From Pseudomonas tolaasii NCPPB 2192 (lineage in GTDB: Bacteria > Pseudomonadota > Gammaproteobacteria > Pseudomonadales > Pseudomonadaceae), in assembly GCF_002813445.1 (NCBI RefSeq), contig NZ_PHHD01000001.1, positions 4,402,001-4,466,000 on the forward strand: 64,000 nt of DNA, written 5' to 3'. The notes beneath the pieces were generated by a model that was given only the letters and a program-made list of their open reading frames with translations, was not told the DNA's origin and searched no databases. This document shows positions 43,814-52,623 of this stretch, one piece after another (the stretch's first letter is position 1; every line of letters starts with the position of its first letter). Made by a program: the position numbers and the translations under genes.

Positions 43814-45346
43814 ATGAATATTGCCCACTGGCTGCACGACACCGCACGCCGCATGCCGCAAGCCCCAGCCCTGTTTGACGGCACCCGGCACGTCGCCGAC
43901 TACGCCACCTTCGCCGCCCATGTCCGCCAGCGTGCGGCCTGCCTGGTCGACCAGCACGGCATTGCGGCGGGGGATGCGGTCGCCGTGCTGATGAAGAACA
44001 GCTGCGACTACCTGGAAGTGCTTTACGCCATCTGGTGGATTGGCGCGGTGGCGGTGCCGATCAACGCCAAACTGCACCCGACGGAGGCGGTGTGGATTGC
44101 CGACAATGCCGACGCGAAGTTGATATTGACCGACGGCGGCCGGCTGTTTTCATCACAGGATTTACCCCCGCGCTGCAAGGAACTGGATGGTCATGCGCTG
44201 CCGCCCACGCGCGGCTGGCCAACCCTCGAACAACCGGTGGCGCGACACGACAATGACCTCGCCTGGCTGTTCTACACCTCCGGCACCACCGGGCGTTCCA
44301 AGGGCGTGATGCTGTCCCACGGCAATCTGGTCGCCATGTCGCTGTGCTATTGCACGGATGTGGATTCGGTCAGTGCCGAAGACGCGGCGGTGTATGCCGC
44401 GCCCATGTCCCATGGCGCCGGGCTCTACAACTTCATTCATGTGCGTTGCGGTGCACGGCATGTGGTGCCGGCGTCCCGGGGTTTTGACGCTGCGGAGCTG
44501 TTCGCCCTGGCGCCGGCAACGGGCAAGGTTTCCTTGTTTGCCGCGCCGACCATGGTCAAGCGCATGGTCGAGCAGGCACGCTGCCAGGGTTACAGCGGCG
44601 AGGGCATCAAAACCATCGTCTACGGCGGTGGCCCGATGTACCTGGCGGACCTGCGCGAAGCGGTGGCTACCTTTGGCCCGCGGCTGGTGCAGATCTACGG
44701 CCAGGGTGAAAGCCCGATGACCATCAGCGTATTGCCCCGCGCCCTGATTGCCGACCGCGAACGCGCGGACTGGGCCACCCTTGCGGCGTCCGTGGGCCAC
44801 GCGCAATCTGCCGTGGAGATCCGCATTCTCGACGCGCAACACCAGCCGGTACCGGTGGGCCGGCGCGGCGAAATCGCCGTGCGTGGCGCCACGGTGATGC
44901 AAGGCTACTGGCGCAACCCCGAGGCCACGCGTCAGACCCTGGTCGATGGCTGGTTGCTGACCGGTGACATCGGCTTTCTCGACCCCGCCGGTTACCTGAC
45001 CCTCACCGATCGCTCCAAGGACGTGATCATCACCGGCGGCAGCAACGTATACCCGCGCGAAGTCGAGGAAGTGCTGGCTCAACACCCCGACGTGTTTGAG
45101 GTCTGCGTGGTGGGCGAGTCGGATGAGCAGTGGGGCGAGTCAGTGGTGGCGTTCGTGGTGCCGCGCAACGGGCAGGCGCTCGACGAGGCTGAACTCACCG
45201 CCTGGTTTGTCGCGCGCATGGCCTCGTTCAAGAAACCGAAGAAGTATGTATTTCGCGCCGAGCTGCCCAAGAACAGCTACGGCAAAATCCTCAAGACCGA
45301 CTTGCGGCAGGTGTTGAAAGAGGCGAGTATCGCCGCCGTTCGCTGA
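43814..45346 (+). CDS. AMP-forming acyl-CoA synthetase (class I adenylate-forming)
   Basis: A 510-residue ligase: P-loop YTSGTTGRSKGVMLSHGN near residue 155, IYGQGESP in place of the usual YGxTE, TGDIGFLDPAGYLTLTDRSKDVIITGGSNVYPREVEE, and the catalytic Lys near the end in KNSYGKILKTDLR. It activates a carboxylic acid with ATP and CoA. The substitution at the YGxTE motif makes the substrate class hard to predict. It sits directly after the thiolase. Confidence 0.9.
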   Translation: MNIAHWLHDTARRMPQAPALFDGTRHVADYATFAAHVRQRAACLVDQHGIAAGDAVAVLMKNSCDYLEVLYAIWWIGAVAVPINAKLHPTEAVWIADNADAKLILTDGGRLFSSQDLPPRCKELDGHALPPTRGWPTLEQPVARHDNDLAWLFYTSGTTGRSKGVMLSHGNLVAMSLCYCTDVDSVSAEDAAVYAAPMSHGAGLYNFIHVRCGARHVVPASRGFDAAELFALAPATGKVSLFAAPTMVKRMVEQARCQGYSGEGIKTIVYGGGPMYLADLREAVATFGPRLVQIYGQGESPMTISVLPRALIADRERADWATLAASVGHAQSAVEIRILDAQHQPVPVGRRGEIAVRGATVMQGYWRNPEATRQTLVDGWLLTGDIGFLDPAGYLTLTDRSKDVIITGGSNVYPREVEEVLAQHPDVFEVCVVGESDEQWGESVVAFVVPRNGQALDEAELTAWFVARMASFKKPKKYVFRAELPKNSYGKILKTDLRQVLKEASIAAVR

Positions 45347-45389
45347 ACCCGCCATTTCATGGATTGATACACGACAAGGAGTCCCTTCG

Positions 45390-46718
45390 ATGGGCAATCA
45401 CGCGCAAGACACGGTCCGCAAGCGGCGCCGTGCGTTTCTCGGTGCCACCTCCGGCCACTTGATCGAGTGGTACGACTACGGCGTCTACGGCTTTCTCGCC
45501 GTGTACATCGGCCAGGCGTTTTTCGTTTCCGACGACCCCACCACCAGCCTGCTGGCGAGCTTCGCCGCGTTTGCCTTGAGCTTCTTCATCCGGCCGTTGG
45601 GCGGGCTGTTTTTCGGCCCGCTGGCCGACAAGATCGGCCGACGCAAAACCCTGATCATGGCACTGGTGATGATGACCGGCTCTACGGTGCTGCTCGGCCT
45701 GTTGCCGACGTACGCCACGCTGGGCATTGCCGCACCCATCCTGTTGATTCTGGTGCGTTGCGTGCAGGGCTTCTCGGCCGGTGGCGAAATCGGCACCGTC
45801 ACCAGCTTTATCTCCGAATACGCCGGCCCCGGCCGCCGGGGGTTTGCCACCTGCTGGCTGATGGTGACTGCGGTGCTCGGCCTGTTGCTCGGCGGCGCCG
45901 TGGCCAACGGTATGACCTGGTTGCTGGGCGCCGACGTGATGCAGGAATGGGCGTGGCGCGTGCCATTCCTGATCGCCGCACCCCTGGGCTTTATCTCCAT
46001 GTACATCCGCCTCAAGCTGGAAGACAGCCCGGAGTTCCTCGCCCTGCAACGGGCCGGGCAAACCTCCCGCGCGCCGCTGCGTGAGGTCTGGCAATGGAAA
46101 CGTGCGATTGCCCTGGTGTTCTTCATCATTACCTTGCACAGCTCGATCTTCTATCTGGTGCTGACCTTCGCCTCGACCTACATGGCCAAGATCCTCAAGT
46201 TCGACAGCGGCACCACCTTGCTCTACGTGTTCGTTGCCAGCTTCTCGGCGGCTTTTGTGATGCCGTTTGGCGGCGCATTTACCGACAAATACGGGCGCAA
46301 GCCGTTTCTGATGGTGGTCGGCACCCTGGCCACGCTGGCAATGTTCTGGTTGTTCAAGATCGCTCCCACAGCCACGCCTGCGACGTTCTTCGCACCGCTG
46401 ATGGCCGTGGCGATCCTGTTCGGGCTGTATGCCTCGTCCACCTATGCGCTGATGAGCGAGCTGCTGCCCACGCGCATCCGCTCCACCGGGATTGCCGTGG
46501 CGTATAACGTGCCGGTCGCGGTGTTTGGCGGCAGTGCGCCGCTGATTTCCACCTGGCTGATCAAGGTGACAGGCGATATCACCTCGCCGTGGTATTTCTA
46601 TGTGGCCACCGGCGTGGTTTCGCTGATTGCCCTGGTGATCTTGCGCAAGGAAGACTTCGTTGCCAGTGGCAGCCCGGTGGCGGCACCGGCCACGCAGGGT
46701 GCGGTGGTGCTGAATTAA
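45390..46718 (+). CDS. MFS transporter of the metabolite:H+ symporter (MHS) family
   Basis: A 442-residue 12-helix porter of the ShiA/KgtP-like family: SGHLIEWYDYGVYGFLA near the start (the EWYD motif of MHS proteins), GPLADKIGRRKTL and RCVQGFSAGGEIGTVTSFISEYA. Third gene of the thiolase/ligase operon, 43 bases after the ligase. It probably imports the acid that the ligase activates. Confidence 0.9.
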   Translation: MGNHAQDTVRKRRRAFLGATSGHLIEWYDYGVYGFLAVYIGQAFFVSDDPTTSLLASFAAFALSFFIRPLGGLFFGPLADKIGRRKTLIMALVMMTGSTVLLGLLPTYATLGIAAPILLILVRCVQGFSAGGEIGTVTSFISEYAGPGRRGFATCWLMVTAVLGLLLGGAVANGMTWLLGADVMQEWAWRVPFLIAAPLGFISMYIRLKLEDSPEFLALQRAGQTSRAPLREVWQWKRAIALVFFIITLHSSIFYLVLTFASTYMAKILKFDSGTTLLYVFVASFSAAFVMPFGGAFTDKYGRKPFLMVVGTLATLAMFWLFKIAPTATPATFFAPLMAVAILFGLYASSTYALMSELLPTRIRSTGIAVAYNVPVAVFGGSAPLISTWLIKVTGDITSPWYFYVATGVVSLIALVILRKEDFVASGSPVAAPATQGAVVLN

Positions 46719-46736
46719 CGCCCACCGCGTCAGGCG

Positions 46737-47825
46737 TCAGGCCACTTGTGTGGCGGTCTGGCGCTCGCGTTCGGCGACCCGTTGGCGGGTCAACGGGATC
46801 AGGCGCTTGCCGTAATCGATCGCGTCATTGAGCGGGTCGAAGCCACGTATCAGGAACGTGGTGATGCCCAGGTCGTAGTAGTCCAGCAGCGCGTCGGCGA
46901 CTTGTTCGGCGGTGCCGACCAAGGCAGTGGAATTACCTTGGGCACCGAGCAGCCCGGCGATGCCGGTCCACAGGCGCTTGTCCAGTCGAGAGCCCTGCGC
47001 GGCGGCGGCGAGCAAACGGCGCGAGCCTTCATTTGGCGGTTCACGCCGTACAAAGCCGGTTTTCTCGGCCAATGCGGTGGCCTGTTGCAAGATGCTGTCG
47101 GCACGCGCCCACGCCAGCTCCTCGGTTTCGGCGAGGATGGGGCGCAGCGACAAACTGAAGCGAACCGTGCGCCCATATCTGGCCGCCTCGGCGCGCACCC
47201 GGGTCACGGTTTCGCGCACCTGTTCATAGGTTTCACCCCACAGCGCGTACACATCGGCATGCTTGCCCGCCACGGCAATCGCGGCGGCCGATGAGCCGCC
47301 AAAGTACAGCGGAATATGCGGTTGCTGCGGTGACTTCACCGTCGAATGCGCGCCTTCGACCTGGTAGTACTTGCCGGCAAAGTCGAAGGGCTTTTCACTG
47401 GTCCATTCCTGACGCAATACGCTGAGGTACTCGTCGGTGCGCGCGTAGCGTTCATCCTTGCCGATATGGCTGCCGTCGGCGCGCAACTCACGGTCGTCGC
47501 CACCCGTGATGATGTGCACGGCGGTGCGGCCGCCATTGAATACATCCAGCGTAGTGAACTGCCGCGCGGCCAGGGTCGGCTGGGCAAACCCCGGGCGATG
47601 GGCGATCAGAAACTGCAGCTTTTGGGTCACGCTGGCCGCGTGGGAAGCGATCAGCGTGCTGTCGGGGCTGTTGGAGTGGAAGGCCACCAGAGCGCGGTCG
47701 AAACCGGCGGCTTCATGGGCGCGGGCCACGGTTTCCACATACTCGGGTTGCAGCACCGGGCCGCTGCGCGGGTGAATTTCGGAAGAGTGGTGGCCGCCGA
47801 TATAGCCGATGAATTCAACGCTCAT
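46737..47825 (-). CDS. LLM-class flavin-dependent monooxygenase (SsuD-like)
   Basis: A 362-residue two-component monooxygenase of the alkanesulfonate/dimethylsulfone type: FLIAHRPGFAQPTLAARQFTTLDVFNGGR and HIITGGDDRELRADG match SsuD-like enzymes, which use FMNH2 supplied by a separate reductase to release sulfite. The ATG at 47825 is chosen. No reductase, sulfonate transporter or ssu gene is adjacent, so it is an orphan. Convergent with the MFS gene, 18 bases apart. The 183-base gap upstream is the most AT-rich stretch nearby and probably holds its promoter. Confidence 0.85.
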   Translation of the reverse strand: MSVEFIGYIGGHHSSEIHPRSGPVLQPEYVETVARAHEAAGFDRALVAFHSNSPDSTLIASHAASVTQKLQFLIAHRPGFAQPTLAARQFTTLDVFNGGRTAVHIITGGDDRELRADGSHIGKDERYARTDEYLSVLRQEWTSEKPFDFAGKYYQVEGAHSTVKSPQQPHIPLYFGGSSAAAIAVAGKHADVYALWGETYEQVRETVTRVRAEAARYGRTVRFSLSLRPILAETEELAWARADSILQQATALAEKTGFVRREPPNEGSRRLLAAAAQGSRLDKRLWTGIAGLLGAQGNSTALVGTAEQVADALLDYYDLGITTFLIRGFDPLNDAIDYGKRLIPLTRQRVAERERQTATQVA

Positions 47826-48008
47826 GGTCAGTTCCTTGATCAGGCAGGGATTAACACCTCCACCGGGCAAGGGGTCGGTCATCGAAGTCAAAAGTAGGTC
47901 TAGCGGCGCGCCTTGTAAAAGGCTGATTGGTTCTAACCTAATTATTAAAATAAAGAATCATATTGTGCTTAACTATCAGAAATACGCATTTTTAGTATTG
48001 AAAACGCT

Positions 48009-48908
48009 TCACGCGGGCTCGGTGAGCCTGTCGGCTGGCAGCGCTGCCCGGCGTTGGTCGGGCGCTTCGACCATCGCGATACCGGGCTGCCCGGCGTTGC
48101 CGGTGGTGACACCGCGATCCGCCAGGTAGCGCGCCGGCGGCTGGCCCACGGCCTTGCGGAACATGGTGATAAAGCCGCTGGCATTTTCATAACCGAGGTC
48201 CAGCGCCACGCGCTGCACGCTTTCCCCCCTGGCCAGGCGTTGCAGTGACAGGATCACATGCAACTGCCGGCGCCAGCGCCCGAAACTCAAGCCCAATTCC
48301 TCCAGCAACAAGCGGGTCATGCTGCGCTCGCTCATGCCGATGCGCACGGCCCACTGGCCCAGGGTGGACTTGTCGCCGGGGTCGGCGAGCAGGCTGTCGG
48401 CCAGACGGCGCAACCGGGCGTCCTGGGGCATGGGCAGGTGCAGGCCTTCGATAGGCGCGTCGGCCAGTTCATCCAGCAACGTGTTGATCAGGCGGCCCTG
48501 AGCGCCATGCTCGTCATACAGCTGCGGGAAACTCACGGCCTTGCTGATCAGTTCGTGCAACAAACCTGAAACGCCGAGGGTGCAGCATTGCGGGGGCAGG
48601 GCGCTGGAGGCGTCGGGGTCGATCAACAGGCAATAAACCTCTGCCTCGCCCGAGCCCCGTGCCGCATGGGACATGCCGCCGGGAATCCACAGCGCGCATT
48701 GCGGCGGCACGATCCAGATGCCGGCCTCGATCTCACAGTGAATGACCCCGCGCAGGGTGTACATCAACTGCGCCTTGCGATGGGAATGCTGCTCATGCTC
48801 CCAGCTTTCGGCGGTGCTGGTCGCGCCCACGGCCACCACCGCGCGGGGGATCAGGTCGGCGTCTTTGGACATCTGCGGGTCACGCATATCGAGGCGGTGG
48901 CGTTTCAT
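48009..48908 (-). CDS. AraC-family transcriptional regulator with cupin sensor
   Basis: A 299-residue protein: N-terminal AraC-type cupin (HEQHSHRKAQLMYTLRG, PPQCALWIPGGMSH) and C-terminal HTH pair (STLGQWAVRIGMSERSMTRLLLEELG and VALDLGYENASGFITMFRKAVGQPPARYL). The start at 48908 is the first ATG; later in-frame ATGs at 48887 and 48872 are possible. The target is unknown; the flanking monooxygenase gene runs the same way after 183 bases. Confidence 0.87.
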   Translation of the reverse strand: MKRHRLDMRDPQMSKDADLIPRAVVAVGATSTAESWEHEQHSHRKAQLMYTLRGVIHCEIEAGIWIVPPQCALWIPGGMSHAARGSGEAEVYCLLIDPDASSALPPQCCTLGVSGLLHELISKAVSFPQLYDEHGAQGRLINTLLDELADAPIEGLHLPMPQDARLRRLADSLLADPGDKSTLGQWAVRIGMSERSMTRLLLEELGLSFGRWRRQLHVILSLQRLARGESVQRVALDLGYENASGFITMFRKAVGQPPARYLADRGVTTGNAGQPGIAMVEAPDQRRAALPADRLTEPA

Positions 48909-49017
48909 GCGGGTTTCGTATTTTGGCTGAATTGCGAAACATACTGGCTATTTTGTGCAATGCCGTCCAGTGGCGCGATCACTATAGTGAGATCCACTCT
49001 CATTCAGGAGCTTTGCC

Positions 49018-49428
49018 ATGCGACTCGACAGTTCAACTTTTCCCGTGGTGAAAATCGTCTTCGACGCCCCCAACGAAGACGGTCCGGACGATGCCTTCCG
49101 GGTCTTCGAAAACCTGCTGGCGCGCCAACAGCCGTTCATGCTGCTGCACGAAAAGGCCGTGGACGAGAACAACCACGAACACTCCCACGAAGAGCGCAAA
49201 CACGCCTCGATCTGGATGAAGAAAAACAAACAGGCGCTGCGTGCGTTCGTCAAAGGCATGATCCAGGTGGAACCCAGCGCGGCCAAACGCCTGGCGCTCA
49301 AACCCTTTGCCGCGACCTTCGGCAAGGCCTGGGGCTACCCGCTGCTGGTGGTCGAATCCAAAGACCGCGCCTGGGCCCTGGCGCAGGATGTGCTGGATGA
49401 GCGCGTGTCGGATGTGGCGTATTTTTAA
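49018..49428 (+). CDS. Conserved hypothetical protein
   Basis: A 136-residue soluble protein I do not recognise. It has a mixed alpha/beta composition, a His/Glu-rich patch (NNHEHSHEERKH, about residues 59-70) that could bind metal, and a C-terminal half (FAATFGKAWGYPLLVVESKDRAWALAQ) that looks like a compact domain. It has GGAG about ten bases before its ATG. It is divergent from the AraC gene and followed by a REPIN. Confidence 0.75.
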   Translation: MRLDSSTFPVVKIVFDAPNEDGPDDAFRVFENLLARQQPFMLLHEKAVDENNHEHSHEERKHASIWMKKNKQALRAFVKGMIQVEPSAAKRLALKPFAATFGKAWGYPLLVVESKDRAWALAQDVLDERVSDVAYF

Positions 49429-49448
49429 GATGAATTGCCGCAATCTCC

Positions 49449-49537
49449 TGTGGGAGCCGGCTTGCCTGCGATAGCGGTACATCAGGCACTGGTGGAGTAA
49501 CTGGCCAGCCGCCATCGCAGGCAAGCCAGCTCCCACA
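49449..49537. repeat. REPIN of the TGTGGGAGC class
   Basis: Inverted arms TGTGGGAGCCGGCTTGCCTG and its complement form enclose about 45 bases. Confidence 0.88.
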
Positions 49538-49655
49538 GTTGACCGAGGTGTGGCTCGGTCCAGGCGACACGACCCATTCCTGTCTGACCGGCGGCTTTGA
49601 GGTATCCTCCGCGCCCCGCTTATCACCGATTCAAAGACAGATGACAGGACAAGAC

Positions 49656-50564
49656 ATGCAGGCGCTGCTGGAGTCGATCCTCGACGAAGTGCGCCCACTG
49701 ATCGGCCTCGGCAAAGTCGCCGACTACATTCCCGCGCTGGCCGACGTGCCGGCCAATCAACTCGGCATTGCCGTCTACGGCAACGACGGCTCGGCCTATT
49801 GCGCAGGCGATGCCGACACCCTGTTCTCGGTGCAGAGTATTTCCAAGGTATTCAGCCTGGTACAGGCCATCGACCACGGCGGCGAAACCATCTGGGAGCG
49901 CCTGGGCCACGAGCCTTCGGGGCAGCCGTTCAACTCCATGGTGCAGCTGGAATTCGAACGCGGCCGCCCGCGTAACCCGTTCATCAACGCGGGTGCGCTG
50001 GTGATCTGCGACATCAACCAGTCCCGCTTCGCCGTGCCGATTCTGTCGATGCGCGACTTCGTGCGGCGCCTGTCGGGCAACCCGCAGATCCTGGTCAACA
50101 GCATCGTCGCCGAGTCCGAAGCCCAGCATGGCGCGCGCAACGCGGCCATGGCTTACCTGATGAAATCGTTCGGCAACTTCCACAATGACGTGGACGCGGT
50201 GCTGCACAGTTATTTCAACTATTGCGCGCTGCAGATGAGCTGCCTGGACCTGGCCCGCGCCTTCAGCTTCCTGGCCAACGAAGGCGTGAGCGCCCACAGC
50301 GGCGAGCAAATCCTCACCGCGCGCCAAACCAAGCAAGTCAACTCGATCATGGCCACCAGCGGCCTGTACGACGAGGCGGGCAATTTTGCCTATCGGGTGG
50401 GCTTGCCGGGCAAGAGCGGGGTCGGCGGCGGGATCGTCGCGGTGGTGCCGGGGCAATTCACGGTGTGCGTGTGGTCGCCGGAGCTGAATACGGCGGGGAA
50501 CTCGCTCGCGGGGATGAAGGCGCTGGAGTTGCTGAGCGAGCGGATTGGCTGGTCGGTGTTTTGA
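49656..50564 (+). CDS. glsA: Glutaminase
   Basis: A 302-residue serine-dependent beta-lactamase-fold glutaminase hydrolysing L-glutamine to glutamate and ammonia. The catalytic Ser61-x-x-Lys64 is in FSVQSISKVFSL, and FINAGALV and KSGVGGGIVAVVPGQ match the family. The ATG at 49656 has AGGACA upstream; an ATG five codons earlier (49641) lacks this. Cytoplasmic and monocistronic. Confidence 0.93.
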   Translation: MQALLESILDEVRPLIGLGKVADYIPALADVPANQLGIAVYGNDGSAYCAGDADTLFSVQSISKVFSLVQAIDHGGETIWERLGHEPSGQPFNSMVQLEFERGRPRNPFINAGALVICDINQSRFAVPILSMRDFVRRLSGNPQILVNSIVAESEAQHGARNAAMAYLMKSFGNFHNDVDAVLHSYFNYCALQMSCLDLARAFSFLANEGVSAHSGEQILTARQTKQVNSIMATSGLYDEAGNFAYRVGLPGKSGVGGGIVAVVPGQFTVCVWSPELNTAGNSLAGMKALELLSERIGWSVF

Positions 50565-50617
50565 AGTGTGATGTAATCAATCTGCTGAAATGCAATCTAC
50601 CAGCTACACATTTCCCC

Positions 50618-50700
50618 TGTGGGAGCGGGCTTGCCCGCGAAGGCGATGTGTCAGCTATGCATTAATTGGCTGGCACACCACACTCGCGGGCATGCCCGTA
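50618..50700. repeat. Degenerate REPIN of the TGTGGGAGC class
   Basis: The left arm TGTGGGAGCGGGCTTGCCCGCG is intact; the right arm (CGCGGGCATGCCCG) is truncated and mutated. Confidence 0.75.
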
Positions 50701-50710
50701 ACAACTGGGG

Positions 50711-51292
50711 TTAGCGATCTCTTTGAGTCTTAGGTTTCAAAAACAAATCCATCATCAAGAACAACGCCCCGGCAGTAATCGCAATATCGGCAATATTAAA
50801 CACGCCGGTATGCGTCGGCCCGACGTTCAGCACCATGTAGTCCACAACATGGCCATCCCGGAATACACGGTCAATCAGGTTGGCGATGCCGCCCAAGGCA
50901 ATGGCGTACAGCGGCAACACTTTGCGCAGTGGTTGGCTCCAGTTTGACAGCGACCACCACATTGCCCAGACCACCACAACGGCAACCCCCACAATAAAAA
51001 TCAGTTGTTTAGCCTTAGGGGGAAGAGCGGCGCCCAAGCTCAGGAATGCGCCGGGATTCAGGCTCAGTTCCAACGCGAGGTTGAACGGGGTGACGCCGAT
51101 TTTGAAGCTGTGGGCGGACAGTGAAACCAAGGCCAGCAACTTGACCCACTGGTCCACGGCAATAAAGGCGATGCCCGCGAGAAGGGCAAAGGTGCGGCCT
51201 CGCAATAGGGGCGACGTGCTCAAGCGGTAACTTCCTAGTTTGGGCTTTCGATATAGCGCTCGAAGATAGCTCAGGCGCTTTAGCTCGTCCAT
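50711..51292 (-). CDS. Signal peptidase II (LspA) paralogue
   Basis: A 193-residue inner-membrane aspartic protease of the lipoprotein signal peptidase family. It has four helices and the LspA motifs LNPGAFLSLG, GGIANLIDRVFRDGHVVDYM and FNIADIAI, which supply the two catalytic Asp residues. A basic N-terminal extension of about 25 residues precedes the first helix. Housekeeping lspA normally sits beside ileS, ribF and fklB, so this isolated copy is probably a second one. It diverges from a small lipoprotein gene, which could be its substrate. Confidence 0.85.
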   Translation of the reverse strand: MDELKRLSYLRALYRKPKLGSYRLSTSPLLRGRTFALLAGIAFIAVDQWVKLLALVSLSAHSFKIGVTPFNLALELSLNPGAFLSLGAALPPKAKQLIFIVGVAVVVVWAMWWSLSNWSQPLRKVLPLYAIALGGIANLIDRVFRDGHVVDYMVLNVGPTHTGVFNIADIAITAGALFLMMDLFLKPKTQRDR

Positions 51293-51440
51293 TGTCTGGT
51301 GTTTGGATCGTAACCACTCAGAAGGGAAATGATCGTTGCGCCATTGAGGGACAGGTTTTTATCAAGAAATGCTAATAGATGATGGCATTTTGCTTTTTGG
51401 TCGGTTTATGCTGCGGAAAATAACGTCATCAAGGATGGAT

Positions 51441-51809
51441 ATGAAACACGTATTGGCTGCAATGGTCGTCGCCATTTTACTGAGTGGCTGTGCAACGTCC
51501 CACTATACGAGTGGCAAAGACTTTCCTTCAGCAAATGTCTCAAGCATCGTCAAAGGGAAAACGACGGCTAACGAGCTCAAGGCGCTTTTTGGTGAGCCTT
51601 TTGCCAAAAGCCCAGTGAACGAAACGGACGAAAAGTGGGTTTACACTTATGTGAACGGTTCGGCTCATGCTCAGAGTTATATCGTTACCATGAAGGTCAC
51701 TAACACAGGCACTCAGAAAACCCTGGATGTTTTGATCAGGGACAACACCGTAATCAATTACACTTTTACCGAAGGGCCTAGCCCCGGCAGTACAACCGCC
51801 ACGAATTAA
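51441..51809 (+). CDS. Small lipoprotein with SmpA/OmlA-like fold
   Basis: A 122-residue protein with a lipoprotein signal peptide ending in lipobox LLSGC (Cys near residue 17), so it is lipid-anchored. The mature part (VSSIVKGKTTANELKALFGEPF, then EKWVYTYV) has the SmpA/OmlA-like (BamE-like) layout of outer-membrane-associated lipoproteins. The ATG at 51441 has AAGGATGG upstream. It diverges from the LspA paralogue and is closed by a strong hairpin. Confidence 0.82.
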   Translation: MKHVLAAMVVAILLSGCATSHYTSGKDFPSANVSSIVKGKTTANELKALFGEPFAKSPVNETDEKWVYTYVNGSAHAQSYIVTMKVTNTGTQKTLDVLIRDNTVINYTFTEGPSPGSTTATN

Positions 51810-51823
51810 AAGCTGAGTTTTAT

Positions 51824-51865
51824 AATGGCCGTTCCCACGCGAAGCGTGGGAACGGCCATTTTCTC
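51824..51865 (+). terminator. Strong terminator hairpin
   Basis: A perfect 17-bp stem (AATGGCCGTTCCCACGC paired with its complement) with a GAA loop, followed by TTCTC. It separates the lipoprotein gene from the convergent DUF6124-like gene. Confidence 0.8.
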
Positions 51866-52199
51866 AAACAGTTGGGTGGGCCATATTCAGTGCCTTGTCC
51901 ACCAGCAACTGCACTCCTTCCAACATGCGGCAAATGCCCAGCGCGACATTGCGTTGGGAGCCCTCTATTTCAAAAGCCATATGGCTGGCGATATCGCAGA
52001 TGGACGCCAGGTCCTGTGATGCGTTGACCAACAGGGTTTCCGTGCCCAGATCAGCGCGCACGGTGAAGAGGCCTTCGCTGGGTACAGGTAGGGATTTGCC
52101 GGGATTCAGGTAGTGGTCGATCGCGCGGCAAGCCACTTCGTGCAGGATGCTGGTATCGAAGTCTTGATGGCTTGGGGGATTTGGGCTGTCTTTAATCAT
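51864..52199 (-). CDS. DUF6124-like (formerly DUF3077) small protein
   Basis: A 111-residue soluble protein resembling the Pseudomonas-restricted DUF6124/DUF3077 group: a short Pro-rich N-terminus (MIKDSPNPPSHQD), then ACRAIDHYLNP, LFTVRADLGTETLLVNASQDLASICDIASHMAFEIEGSQRNVALGI. No known function. Its upstream region carries a folded repeat element that I recall often accompanying these genes. Confidence 0.75.
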   Translation of the reverse strand: MIKDSPNPPSHQDFDTSILHEVACRAIDHYLNPGKSLPVPSEGLFTVRADLGTETLLVNASQDLASICDIASHMAFEIEGSQRNVALGICRMLEGVQLLVDKALNMAHPTV

Positions 52200-52220
52200 G
52201 GTGAAGCTCCTTTATAAATG

Positions 52221-52345
52221 GAGCTGCCACGATCCGCGGTCAAACGAAATAGGGTGGCAGCTATACGCGGGTTGACCGACCGGCCAAAAGGAGCAAAACC
52301 GGCATACCCGAAGGTATCCCGCGTACAGCTGCCGCGACAAGATAC
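52221..52345. repeat. Structured intergenic element upstream of the DUF6124-like gene
   Basis: Nested inverted repeats: GAGCTGCCAC (52221-52230) against GTGGCAGCT (52254-52262), and a 16-bp arm at 52256-52271 pairing with 52318-52333 with one mismatch. An internal hairpin ATACC-CGAA-GGTAT sits between. The two outer arms compete for the same strand. Together with the REPIN at 52515 this accounts for most of the 424-base gap; the remaining 52346-52514 shows no feature. The short reading frames through it look like by-products of the repeat. Confidence 0.65.
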
Positions 52346-52514
52346 ATCAGGCATAGAAAAAACGCCCAAGATCGGTGTTGGCACAGTTGCTCTTTTGAAG
52401 TCGGACGGTCAAATCCGGTCGCTGAATTGGCAACGACGTTGGCGAGGTTAGTCAGCGAGGTTCCGAGCGACAACCTGAAACCGCTGTGGGAAAACTCCGA
52501 GCGGTGACGATCTC

Positions 52515-52603
52515 TGTGGGAGCTGGCTTGCCTGCGATTGCAGTGTTTCAGCCAGCCGTGTCAATCCTGGCTCGCCGCTATTGCAGGCAAGCCAGCTCCC
52601 ACA
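52515..52603. repeat. REPIN of the TGTGGGAGC class
   Basis: Inverted arms TGTGGGAGCTGGCTTGCCTG and its complement enclose about 45 bases. Confidence 0.88.
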
Positions 52604-52623
52604 CGTTTGATTGGTTTTCACGG

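Noticed and set aside
52218..52473. Two short opposing open frames (77 and 70 codons) in the DUF6124 upstream gap
   Set aside because: Both read through the inverted-repeat element; their coding appearance comes from the repeat, and neither has a ribosome binding site.
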